A stretch of DNA of 34,022 bases, taken from NCBI GenBank assembly GCA_021811155.1, contig JAJZPO010000028.1, positions 1 to 34,022 on the forward strand, given 5' to 3'. The first letter of the stretch is position 1. Each line of letters begins with the position of its first letter. The stretch comes from Bacillota bacterium (GTDB taxonomy: Bacteria; Bacillota; Desulfitobacteriia; Desulfitobacteriales; JAJXUE01). The translations under genes were made by a program, and so were the position numbers. Of this stretch, positions 1 through 7,617 are shown piece by piece. A model generated the notes under the pieces. The model saw only the letters and a program-made list of their open reading frames with translations. It was not told the DNA's origin and ran no database searches.

Positions 1-25
1 GGCGCGTGGGCAAGACCCACGCGCC
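1..25. other. perfect 10-bp inverted repeat at the window edge
   Basis: GGCGCGTGGG pairs with CCCACGCGCC around a 5-nt loop (CAAGA). It lies about 20 bp beyond the comEC terminator. Neither strand shows a T-tract after it within the window, so I cannot call it a terminator. It may belong to whatever lies to the left. Confidence 0.4.
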
Positions 26-38
26 TGCTTAATGGCAT

Positions 39-67
39 AAAAGGGCCTCCCTGATATACAGGGAGGC
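39..67 (-). terminator. Rho-independent terminator of comEA-comEC
   Basis: A perfect 9-bp stem (45-53 with 59-67, loop ATATA) is followed on the minus strand by CCTTTTA. It lies about 130 nt after the comEC stop, in the right orientation to end the comEA-comEC transcript. Confidence 0.65.
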
Positions 68-199
68 AAGAAAAGAGGAGGAGAAAAGAGATGTTCCTCT
101 CTATATTTTCCCAAACCCCGCAGTTCTAAACATATTACAAAAAAATATTTATCTCCCCCCAGGTGGTTCAGAAACGGTTTCCTCATTCTGACTCCTGTT

Positions 200-2584
200 T
201 CAGGGCGCTTTGAGAACCAGCCGGCTCTCCCGGCCCGCGTAAACTGAGAGATTTTTGCCGTCCGTCCGCACGGCAATGAGGCCCTCCCGGTCCGTGCGCA
301 AGAGCGGGGTATTCCGTTCCCGCCAGTAAGCGCTCACCTCCGGCGCAGGCTGGCCGAAGTTGTTTTTTCCGACAGAGATAACCGCCGCAGCCGGGCTCAG
401 CCCGTCCAGAAAGTCGCGCTCCATTCCGTACTTGCTGCCGTGGTGGGGGATTTTCAAAACCGTAAAGTTTCCCGGCGGATCTGCAGCCAATGCAGCGAGG
501 GCCTCCATTTCCACGTCAGCGGTCAGAAGGACCGACCTGGTGCCATAATATACTCCCATGGCCAGGGAATTGTTATTTATGTCTGAATGTGTCCCGGCAA
601 ACAACTCGCCCGGTGAAAATACCCGCAGCTTCAGGCCCGGTTCCAAATCGAGAGCCTGCCCGGCGCTTAATTCGCTCACCGGCACCCGCCGCTGGGAGAG
701 TTCCCGTTTAAGCTGTTCCCATAACCCAAGCGGTTCCCCGCCTTCAGCCAGAGGCGGGAGGTAAAACCGGCTCACCGGCAGAGTCTTCACAACGTCAATC
801 AGTCCCCCGCTGTGGTCATCGTGCGGGTGAGTCAGGAAAACCCCGTCCAGGCGGTTGATGCCGCGGTTGAGCAGGTAGGGGACCACTACTGACTTGCCCG
901 CATCAAATTCAGGGCTGCGCGGACCTCCGTCAATCAGGTAATGCCTGCCGCCCGGGGAGGAAATCAGGATGCTGTCGCCCTGGCCCACATCCAGGAACTC
1001 CACCTGCAGTTCGTGCCGCAAGGACAGTCCTGACATAGCCAGGGGTATGAATAGAGAAGCAAGAAGAAGCGCCATGCCCAGGACCTTTTTCCCTGCCGCA
1101 AACTCTTTTGCGAGTCTCCGCCATACACCGGCCGCCCCATCCCGTACGCTATCCCGGCGCAGCCAAAGCAGCAAGCCGGCATAATATGCCACAATCAGGC
1201 CAACCGGCGGGCGTGTAACCCAAAATGCCGCGCCAGGTATCCGGGCCATGCCCTGCAAAATGCCCAAGGTAAGCTGGATCAGCCATCCCAGCGGCAGCAG
1301 CAGGAGCTTGCCCACGGCAGGGAAAACCAGGCCCAGGCTTATCCCCGCCAGGCCTATTTCCAGGATTAAAGCCAAAAACCAGGTTACCAGAATGTTCGCC
1401 AGGATGCCAACTAGAGAAACCTGATAAAAATAATAGGCCAAGAGGGGCAGGGTGGCAACCTGGGCTGCCAGCGGGAAAAGAACCAGTTCCTTGAGGCGGG
1501 AAGGAAAGCGCCCCAGCCTGGAGGAAAACTCAGGCACCAACTCAATCAGCCCCCAGGTAGCGGCAAAGGAGAGCTGAAAACCCGCATCCGTTAGGTAACG
1601 CGGGTTGTATGCCAGCATCAACAGCGCCGCCAGAGCGAGGGAGTTTAACCCCTCCCCCCGGCGGCCCAAGCCATATCCCCCCAGGACGAGGAGCGCCATC
1701 AAAGCCGCTCGCACCACCGGTCCCTCAGCGCCGGTCAGTACAGTGTAGAATATCACCACTGCCGCTGTCAGGGCCAGCCGTGGGATTCTGGGCAAAAAGC
1801 CCGTCAGCATCATACCAAAGAAAAGCACAAAGGCTACATTGGAGCCTGATACGGCAAAGGCGTGCAGCACGCCTGTGGTTGAAAATACCTCTCTGTCAGC
1901 CGGGGTCATGTTATCCGTATCCCCGAACAGAATACCCTGGAAAACGGAATTTTCCCGTTCACCCATGACCTCGCCGGTCAAAGTCCTGGCCCTGGCCCGA
2001 AAGCCCTCGACAGCCCCTCTCCAGTAACTGCCGCCTTGGCTCAGAATTACCGGCTTGGCGTACGTTTTTATCTGGGTAAAAATCCCGCGCCGTTCCAGAT
2101 AGTCGCGGTAGCTGAAACTGCCCGGGTTGCCGCTCTCCCGGATAAGTTCCGGCCTTCCCGCCACCCGGAGGATCTGACCGCTGGTAAACTCCCTTGTTTC
2201 ACCCTGCGGCAGGTTAAGCAGGAATTCCTCCGCACCCTTTTGCCCTATCCCCTCAACTTCGAGCAGCTTTAGTGTCAAACTCTGACGGGTATCCTTTACC
2301 CTTACTTGTACAACTTCTCCCTTAAGAGTCACATCCCGGCCCGTCATCCCGGCCAGCAGAGACTCCGGCGCCCCCGCCAAAAGGTACCAGACTGTACCCA
2401 GGGCAAAAAACCAAACCCAGAGCACATACTGGAAACGGGAATCGCCCGCTCCCCATTTCAAGCCGAACCAGGCGGAAGCGGAAATCAAGACAGCCGCCAG
2501 GAGGAAACCGGCCTGGCCCATGAGCAAACCCAGGGCCATACCCATCGCTGCAGCAGCTGAGATTCCAACCAACGGCCGGTTCAT
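200..2584 (-). CDS. comEC: ComEC/Rec2 DNA internalization channel
   Basis: Polytopic membrane protein that carries single-stranded transforming DNA across the cytoplasmic membrane. The N-terminal half has the DUF4131-type soluble insert followed by the hydrophobic 'Competence' domain with many membrane segments. The C-terminal third is a metallo-beta-lactamase-like domain with HPHDDH near residue 586 and PHHGS near 713, plus the typical FLDVGQGD strand that opens it. I chose the ATG at 2584 (794 residues): it starts one base after the comEA stop (TAA-G-ATG) with a GGTGG ribosome site about 8 nt upstream. A longer frame to 2647 would overlap comEA by about 60 nt. The comEA-comEC order is the usual late-competence operon. 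The stop codon TGA is also the first triplet of a short 7-bp-type repeat (184-201). Confidence 0.95.
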   Translation of the reverse strand: MNRPLVGISAAAAMGMALGLLMGQAGFLLAAVLISASAWFGLKWGAGDSRFQYVLWVWFFALGTVWYLLAGAPESLLAGMTGRDVTLKGEVVQVRVKDTRQSLTLKLLEVEGIGQKGAEEFLLNLPQGETREFTSGQILRVAGRPELIRESGNPGSFSYRDYLERRGIFTQIKTYAKPVILSQGGSYWRGAVEGFRARARTLTGEVMGERENSVFQGILFGDTDNMTPADREVFSTTGVLHAFAVSGSNVAFVLFFGMMLTGFLPRIPRLALTAAVVIFYTVLTGAEGPVVRAALMALLVLGGYGLGRRGEGLNSLALAALLMLAYNPRYLTDAGFQLSFAATWGLIELVPEFSSRLGRFPSRLKELVLFPLAAQVATLPLLAYYFYQVSLVGILANILVTWFLALILEIGLAGISLGLVFPAVGKLLLLPLGWLIQLTLGILQGMARIPGAAFWVTRPPVGLIVAYYAGLLLWLRRDSVRDGAAGVWRRLAKEFAAGKKVLGMALLLASLFIPLAMSGLSLRHELQVEFLDVGQGDSILISSPGGRHYLIDGGPRSPEFDAGKSVVVPYLLNRGINRLDGVFLTHPHDDHSGGLIDVVKTLPVSRFYLPPLAEGGEPLGLWEQLKRELSQRRVPVSELSAGQALDLEPGLKLRVFSPGELFAGTHSDINNNSLAMGVYYGTRSVLLTADVEMEALAALAADPPGNFTVLKIPHHGSKYGMERDFLDGLSPAAAVISVGKNNFGQPAPEVSAYWRERNTPLLRTDREGLIAVRTDGKNLSVYAGRESRLVLKAP

Positions 2585-2585
2585 C

Positions 2586-3182
2586 TTAATCCACCGTAAT
2601 GAGATCAGCCAGGTCGGCGTATTTCTTATCCCCGATGCCGGAGACATCCTTCAGGTCCTCCGGCCTTTTAAAGGGACCCTTTTCGGTCCGGTAAGCGATG
2701 ATCCGCTCCGCCATGGCTGGACCTATACCGGGAAGAGTGTCCAGCTCCTTGGCGTCGGCCGTGTTGATATTGACCTTCCCGGCTGATCTGCTGCCGGTGC
2801 TGCTGCCAGGAGTTGGAGCCGATGTCCCGGCGCTGCTCTTTGCCGCCGGCTGTTCCCCCAGCCGTGGTACCACTATCTTCTGCGCGTCCTTCAGTTTTTC
2901 CGCCAGATTCAGGTTGTTAAGGTCCGACTCCGGTGTCTGGCCCGCGGCCAAGAGGGCATCGGCCAGCCGGGACCCGGCTGGGAGCTTAACCAGACCGGGC
3001 TTGGATACAGCCCCCGTCACATAGACCACTATCTCCGGGTTTTGCGCCGCTGCCGGTTCCTGGACTGCAGGCGCCGCAGCGGGCGGCGCTTTGAACCCCA
3101 CAAAAGCCCTGATTCCCACTCCTGCGGTCAAGGCTATCACCAGGGTCAGCAGAAATATCTTGACTCTCCTGTCCTCAAGCAC
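2586..3182 (-). CDS. comEA: ComEA competence DNA receptor
   Basis: Membrane-anchored DNA-binding receptor that passes DNA to ComEC. It has one N-terminal membrane anchor (VKIFLLTLVIALTAGVGI), then an alanine/proline-rich linker, an SLBB domain at roughly residues 50-106, a Gly/Ser linker, and a tandem helix-hairpin-helix domain at residues 137-198 (VNINTADAKELDTLPGIG, then SGIGDKKY). The start is a choice. The GTG at 3182 has GAGGTGG five bases upstream; a TTG at 3206 in the same frame would add eight residues but has no comparable ribosome site. It is directly followed by comEC. Length (about 198 residues) is normal for Gram-positive ComEA. Confidence 0.93.
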   Translation of the reverse strand: MLEDRRVKIFLLTLVIALTAGVGIRAFVGFKAPPAAAPAVQEPAAAQNPEIVVYVTGAVSKPGLVKLPAGSRLADALLAAGQTPESDLNNLNLAEKLKDAQKIVVPRLGEQPAAKSSAGTSAPTPGSSTGSRSAGKVNINTADAKELDTLPGIGPAMAERIIAYRTEKGPFKRPEDLKDVSGIGDKKYADLADLITVD

Positions 3183-3339
3183 AAAAACCACCTCTTCTAA
3201 GCCCAACTATTCTATACCGGCAGTCCCTGGCCCTAGCAGAAGATTGACTAGCTTTGTCACAATGGGAAGATAGCCGCGAGAAAAAACTCCTTCCTAAAGA
3301 CAAGTAGAATGGGTAATTTGTGATTATCCTCGGTTTGTC

Positions 3340-3368
3340 TAGCCAACCCCATTTGAGTGCGCTACAAT
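3340..3368 (+). promoter_or_regulatory. probable sigma-A promoter of the membrane methyltransferase gene
   Basis: TAGCCA (3340-3345), a 17-bp spacer, then TACAAT (3363-3368) lie about 50 nt before the TTG start at 3420. The -35 is only a 4/6 match, so this is moderate evidence. Confidence 0.4.
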
Positions 3369-3419
3369 GAAGAATAATATGACATCGTGCTATCAAGGCA
3401 CAATTATGGGGGATTTGCA

Positions 3420-4022
3420 TTGAAATACATTGTATTAGCCTTGATGTGGGTTGGATTCGGGGTTTTGCATAGTTTTCTTATCAGTTTGCGGTTTACCAAC
3501 TGGGTGAATCGGATTACAAGTCAGTACTTTGCCTTCTATCGACTTGCCTACAACGTTTTTTCGTTAGTTTTACTTGCTCTCATAATGTTTTACACCAAGA
3601 CCCTTGACTCCGTATTGGTGCTAAAATTTCTGCCGCCCTGGACTATATTGCAGGAAGTACTGCTCGCAGCATGTGGAGTCACGATGCTTTGGGCTTTCCT
3701 CAGTTATGACCCTTTGGAGTTCATTGGCATCCGTCAGGTCCTTGACCTTAGGAACAGAAAGGAATTTGCCGAGCATAAGGCAATTACCAAGAAGGGGCTT
3801 TTGGGCGCCGTTCGCCATCCAATGTATCTGGCAACTATAGTGGCAATGTGGAGTTTGAACTCAACCAGGGCAGACATCCTGGTACATGTCATTCTGACAG
3901 TGTACATTTTGGTCGGAATCAGACTTGAGGAACGGAAACTTGTCAAGCAATTTGGTTCAGAATACACCGCGTATCAGCAGGAGGTGCCGGCTCTGGTCCC
4001 CTTCACCAAAAAGGCAAGCTAG
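3420..4022 (+). CDS. isoprenylcysteine carboxylmethyltransferase/NnrU-type membrane protein
   Basis: Integral membrane protein of about 200 residues with four to five hydrophobic segments. It carries the C-terminal signature of the ICMT/phospholipid methyltransferase superfamily: RHPMYLATI, then a conserved acidic/basic run (RLEERKLVKQFGSEY) and a final YQQEVPALVPF. In that superfamily these motifs bind S-adenosylmethionine at the membrane face. The substrate cannot be told; relatives methylate isoprenylcysteines, phospholipids or small thiols. I prefer the TTG at 3420 because GGGGGA lies about 7 nt upstream; a GTG at 3387 would add 11 residues. The gene has its own likely promoter and converges on the minus-strand oxidoreductase, with only 2 nt between the stop codons. 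It interrupts the otherwise minus-strand run. Confidence 0.75.
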   Translation: MKYIVLALMWVGFGVLHSFLISLRFTNWVNRITSQYFAFYRLAYNVFSLVLLALIMFYTKTLDSVLVLKFLPPWTILQEVLLAACGVTMLWAFLSYDPLEFIGIRQVLDLRNRKEFAEHKAITKKGLLGAVRHPMYLATIVAMWSLNSTRADILVHVILTVYILVGIRLEERKLVKQFGSEYTAYQQEVPALVPFTKKAS

Positions 4023-4024
4023 CC

Positions 4025-5515
4025 TCATATTTGGGTCTTGAATTTCCTCCCCTCTTTTTTGCACAGGCGGCAGATGACAAACTTGCCTGGCATGACTGCG
4101 CCCGGCAGACCCCCGGGCGGGGAGGTCCACTGGCCGGCCATATAGAAATTCTCCAGGCCGGGCAGGTCGCCCTTGGCGGCAAAGCTCATTTTGGTCCCCG
4201 GTGTAATCATAAAGGACATCCAGGCACCTTTCCAGGCGTTGCAGTAGCGCACATAGGTCATAGGCGTAGCCACGTCGGTTTTCTCAATCTTCCCCTCCAC
4301 CTCGGGGTAAATTTCTTGCAGCAGCGCTTGAACCCTTTGCAGGAGCAGTTCCTTTTCCCGGCGGTATTCTGCCGGGTTTTTCTTTTTCCTTTTCCAGTAT
4401 TCAAAATCGGCATTCAGTAGGCAGGTTACGCTGGACTTGCCCTTTGGTGCTATGGCTGGATCATAGCAGAAGTGCCGGAAACCCACCGTGTCATTCAGCA
4501 GTCCGCCGCCGTCCAGGGGCTGCTCGGGCTTAACGGAGTAGGCATGGGGCCGGTTGGACAGGTCGCAGTCAATCCCAAAGCTGACTTGGCAGGTAGTATA
4601 AAGGGGATACTTGGTATTGTTCGAGTACATTTCCTTCAGCTCTTCGGTCAGGTGTTTGCCGTCAAGCATCTCGAACAAGGTAAAGTGCCCATCGGCAGCC
4701 GATATCACATAATCGCCAAAGTGCTCACTACCGTCCTTCAGGCGTATGCCCACAGCCCTGCCGTCTTTGATTATTGCCTTTTCAACCCTCTTGCCGTAAT
4801 TTACTTTGCCGCCAAGTTTCAGGTATCTTTGTTCCATGCGCTTTGCAACCCGCAGGGAGCCCCCCATTGGCCAGCCAGAATCGTCATCGTTCAGACTTGC
4901 CAGGGTCATCACCAGGGAGGTGGCGGAGTAGGGAGAGGGCATGATGCTGCTCAATGCAAGGCGGATGAGGGGATCTTTAAACCTGTTGGCCAAATCAATC
5001 ACCGAGATTTTTGCATATTTACCCAACGACACCATCTTTAACCCCATAGGAAGGATCTTTAGGATATCGAGGACGTTCATCATGTCCGCAGGCTTATCCA
5101 CAGGTATATCCAACCCCGACAGCTTCCTGACAGCTTTGCAGAGCGCCCGGATTTCCTGTTCGTCCTGAGGAGAAAGCTCAAGCATGTGTTTTTCCAATTT
5201 ATCTACATCCCTGTAGATTTTAAACTCCCTGCCGTCAAGGGCATAGCGAACAAATTCCTTATTGTTAAGAATTCCTACCGAGTCATCCAGGGCTCCCACT
5301 TCATACCATAACTTGTTCAGTCCAACGCCCTGTTTGGTGCCCATCATCCAGTGGATGCACCCGTCGAAATGATACTCTCCCCTGTCCCAGCCCGTGCATT
5401 CCCCTCCCGGCTGGGTATGAAGCTCGAAAATCTCGGTGTGAAAGCCATTGAGCCTGCCATAGATGCCTGCCGTAAGCCCGGCAATTCCCGCCCCGACAAT
5501 TATAATTTTCTTCAT
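4025..5515 (-). CDS. phytoene-desaturase/retinol-saturase-like FAD oxidoreductase
   Basis: 496-residue flavoprotein of the CrtI/amine-oxidase superfamily. The N-terminus is a Rossmann FAD-binding motif (GAGIAGLTAGIYGRLNG, residues 8-24) followed by an acidic residue at the strand end. GGECTGWDRGEYHFDGC comes next, as in CrtI-like enzymes. The C-terminus has the second FAD contact region (NFYMAGQWTSPPGGLPG). Family members saturate, desaturate or isomerise polyenes, including bacterial homologues of all-trans-retinol 13,14-reductase. No other carotenoid genes lie nearby, so the substrate is unknown. The ATG start is clear. Gene length is normal and I see no damage to key motifs. Confidence 0.8.
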   Translation of the reverse strand: MKKIIIVGAGIAGLTAGIYGRLNGFHTEIFELHTQPGGECTGWDRGEYHFDGCIHWMMGTKQGVGLNKLWYEVGALDDSVGILNNKEFVRYALDGREFKIYRDVDKLEKHMLELSPQDEQEIRALCKAVRKLSGLDIPVDKPADMMNVLDILKILPMGLKMVSLGKYAKISVIDLANRFKDPLIRLALSSIMPSPYSATSLVMTLASLNDDDSGWPMGGSLRVAKRMEQRYLKLGGKVNYGKRVEKAIIKDGRAVGIRLKDGSEHFGDYVISAADGHFTLFEMLDGKHLTEELKEMYSNNTKYPLYTTCQVSFGIDCDLSNRPHAYSVKPEQPLDGGGLLNDTVGFRHFCYDPAIAPKGKSSVTCLLNADFEYWKRKKKNPAEYRREKELLLQRVQALLQEIYPEVEGKIEKTDVATPMTYVRYCNAWKGAWMSFMITPGTKMSFAAKGDLPGLENFYMAGQWTSPPGGLPGAVMPGKFVICRLCKKEGRKFKTQI

Positions 5516-5670
5516 CCCCGACTCTTCCCTTCACATTAACTATCTTCACTAGGTATCAAGGCTCTATTCAATACAGTTTTATAAGTTCAATACTTTTAAC
5601 TCCTTGTAAATTTTAACATGAAAGGTAGCTTTTGTAACCATTATGTATTCTGTTCATGGCAAGCGCGCCA

Positions 5671-5709
5671 AAAAAGACCGCACTGCAGTTTTGTCAGCAC
5701 GGTCTTTTT
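5671..5709 (-). terminator. terminator downstream of azlD
   Basis: AAAAAGACCG pairs with CGGTCTTTTT, with a 2x2 internal loop and three more pairs inside. Both strands leave the stem on a T-run, so it could work in both directions. It lies about 60 nt after the azlD stop. The remaining gap (5516-5670) shows no gene; it is AT-rich and probably holds the promoter of the oxidoreductase gene. Confidence 0.6.
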
Positions 5710-5770
5710 GTGTAGAGTTTGCTCAAGACCAATTTAACTTATTTCGCCGCCGGCGCCCAGTCACTCAGAT

Positions 5771-6100
5771 TTAGAAAAGTACGGGTTTGAACTGGTTTAG
5801 GAGCACCACGCTCACGAGACCTACAGCTATGGTCCACATCAGGCTCTTGGTCCTAAAGGCCACCAGGAAACAGGGGATGGCCGCCAGGAAGTAGATGTTG
5901 CGCCAACTGAAAGTGACCCCGCTCTGGCGCAGAAAGATGGTCTGGGCTGTGAGAGCCCCCAGGACCGCCGCCGGAATCAGGCGCAGCCAGTTCAACACCA
6001 CAGGGTGCAGGTCAATCTTGTTCAGCACCACTAACGGCAGCATGCGGGGCAGATAGGTAACCAGGGCCATGCCCAGGATAATCAGGTAGATTTTTTCCAT
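5771..6100 (-). CDS. azlD: AzlD, small subunit of branched-chain amino acid exporter
   Basis: 109-residue protein with four hydrophobic segments, typical of the AzlD family (MALVTYLPRMLPLVVL near the N-terminus). AzlD works with AzlC as a two-component exporter of branched-chain amino acids and some analogues. Its start overlaps the end of azlC by 19 nt, indicating translational coupling. Length matches the family. Function is from the family and the azlC partner. Confidence 0.88.
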   Translation of the reverse strand: MEKIYLIILGMALVTYLPRMLPLVVLNKIDLHPVVLNWLRLIPAAVLGALTAQTIFLRQSGVTFSWRNIYFLAAIPCFLVAFRTKSLMWTIAVGLVSVVLLNQFKPVLF

Positions 6101-6768
6101 TGTTCCACCCCCACACCCAGCGTTGCCGCCACCACTGTGGCGAGAATAATGTTCCAGCGCCCCGGCAGCCAGACATAGATTGCCAGGGCTAAAACTCCGC
6201 CCGTGAGCGCTGCCAGATAAGTAATTCTATCCTGCAATTGGAACACCAGGAGGCAAATGAACATGGCGGTCAGGGCATAGTCCAGTCCAAAAGCCTCGGG
6301 ATGAGGAATCAGGTTTCCGGCCCATGCCCCCAAAACCGTGCTCAGGGTCCAACCCAATTGGCAGGAAGGGAACAGCCCCCAGAGGAACTTTTCCTCCGCT
6401 TCATGTTGGGTGAAATGCCCCAGGGCCACAGCAAAACTCTCATCAGTTATCTGGTAAGCCAGAACTGCCAGCCTCCCCACCCGCACCCGCTTCAAAAAGG
6501 GCGCCAGGGAAGCGCTGAACAGCAGGTGCCTCAGGTTAACCAGGAAGGTGGTAACCACAATAGTCAAAAAGCCTGCCCCGGATTGGAGCAAGGCAATAGC
6601 AATGAACTGGGCCGAACCGGCATAGACCAGCAGGGACATGGCAAAAATCTCAGGTATGCTGAGACCTGCGCTGTGGGCCAGTACCCCGAAAGCAAAGCCC
6701 AAAGGCAGGTACCCCAGCACGACCGGCACAGCCGAGGAGATACCCTGCCTAACCAAATGTCTTGTCAC
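6082..6768 (-). CDS. azlC: AzlC, large subunit of branched-chain amino acid exporter
   Basis: 228-residue polytopic membrane protein with the AzlC hallmarks: GYLPLGFAFGVLA near the N-terminus, YAGSAQFIAIALL, and NLRHLLFSASLAPFL. It forms the channel part of the AzlCD exporter. The start is GTG at 6768 with GGGAG a few bases upstream. It lies 46 nt after ogt on the same strand and overlaps azlD, so ogt-azlC-azlD may be one transcript ending at 5671. No T-box or other leucine-responsive leader is visible before it. Confidence 0.9.
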   Translation of the reverse strand: MTRHLVRQGISSAVPVVLGYLPLGFAFGVLAHSAGLSIPEIFAMSLLVYAGSAQFIAIALLQSGAGFLTIVVTTFLVNLRHLLFSASLAPFLKRVRVGRLAVLAYQITDESFAVALGHFTQHEAEEKFLWGLFPSCQLGWTLSTVLGAWAGNLIPHPEAFGLDYALTAMFICLLVFQLQDRITYLAALTGGVLALAIYVWLPGRWNIILATVVAATLGVGVEQWKKST

Positions 6769-6814
6769 TTTCTCCCACTCCTGTTACCCCATTGCTAAAG
6801 TCTCACGGAAGATG

Positions 6815-7318
6815 TCATCTATCAGGCTTCTCCAGAATGCCCTCCATCTGCAGCAAAGCAATCTTGTCAGCCAGGCCGTTGCGGGAAGTGAAGCCGCCCA
6901 ACAGTTTGCCTGCAGACAAGACTCTGTGGCAGGGAACCACCAGGGGGACCTGGTTGCGGGCCAAAGCTCCGCCTACGGCCCTGGCCCCCTTAGGCTTGCC
7001 CAGCTTGGCCGCCACAGAGCCGTAAGTTTCCTTCTGCCCATAGGGAATCTGCCGCACCAGTTCAAGCACCTGGCGCTGAAAAGGGGTAGCCCAGGACCAA
7101 TCCACCGGGAAGTCCAGCGCTTCCCGTTCCCCGGCAGCATAGCGCCGGCAAGCCTCCTGGTATTCGCACTCCGCCCTTTCAACCCAGTCAGCTTCCGGTT
7201 TCAGGTCCTCCAGCACCTGAGCAGGCTCGCTGCAGGGCAATATAACCCGGCGTATTCCCTTTTCGCTATAAGCAATCCCCATCCAGCCTTTAACGGTCTG
7301 GAAAACCGAGTACTCCAT
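6815..7318 (-). CDS. ogt: methylated-DNA--[protein]-cysteine S-methyltransferase
   Basis: Suicide repair protein that takes the alkyl group from O6-alkylguanine (and O4-alkylthymine) in DNA onto its own cysteine. The active-site motif VPCHRV is present with the acceptor Cys at residue 130, preceded by a conserved Asn (ARNQVP). The DNA-binding winged helix (QIPYGQKETYGSVA) and the GGF(T)SRNGLADKIALLQ ending are intact. 167 residues with a short N-terminal ribonuclease-like domain is the usual Ogt form; there is no Ada regulatory domain. ATG start with GGGGAGG upstream. Confidence 0.92.
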   Translation of the reverse strand: MEYSVFQTVKGWMGIAYSEKGIRRVILPCSEPAQVLEDLKPEADWVERAECEYQEACRRYAAGEREALDFPVDWSWATPFQRQVLELVRQIPYGQKETYGSVAAKLGKPKGARAVGGALARNQVPLVVPCHRVLSAGKLLGGFTSRNGLADKIALLQMEGILEKPDR

Positions 7319-7617
7319 CTCTTTTTTCCTCCCCGAGTGAACTAACTCAACGGAAATTGTGCCAAACCAATTGGCTCAAATTCTACCCCTGAAACTCCTA
7401 CGAGGTAGAGGTCCGGGAAGCACAAGAACCGTCCCTTTGCTTCCCTTTGCTTCCCTTCCTTTGCTTCACCTTTGCTTCAGAGAAGAACCGTCCCCAACTG
7501 ACTCAGAAAGGAACTAGGACGCCGAGAACCGTCCCCGATGTCCTAGTCCTGACTCGTGCCAACACGATTCTGACTCCTGAATCCTGACTTCTGACCCCGA
7601 AGTCAGCTCCGAAGTTA
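7319..7617. repeat. gene-free gap filled with three repeat types
   Basis: About 300 bp with no gene. It holds three GAACCGTCCC(C) cores (7426-7435, 7484-7494, 7526-7536). The third is framed by CTAGGAC (7514-7520) and GTCCTAG (7540-7546). It also holds a tandem run of CCCTTTGCTT-type units (7433-7480) and a 7-bp-period block (about 7567-7605, GACTCCT/GACTTCT units). I see no ordinary T-tract terminator for leuS here. Confidence 0.7.

Noticed and set aside
200-2786. Several plus-strand ORFs of 60-119 codons opposite comEC and comEA
   Set aside because: They are frame shadows in GC-rich DNA: no ribosome sites, no recognisable domains, and the minus strand carries complete ComEC and ComEA.
4031-5168. 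Plus-strand ORFs of 129 and 189 codons opposite the oxidoreductase
   Set aside because: Low-complexity hydrophobic translations with no start signal; the opposite strand encodes a full FAD enzyme.
7426-7605. Possible CRISPR array
   Set aside because: Units are tandem without unique spacers of constant length and there are no cas genes in the window.
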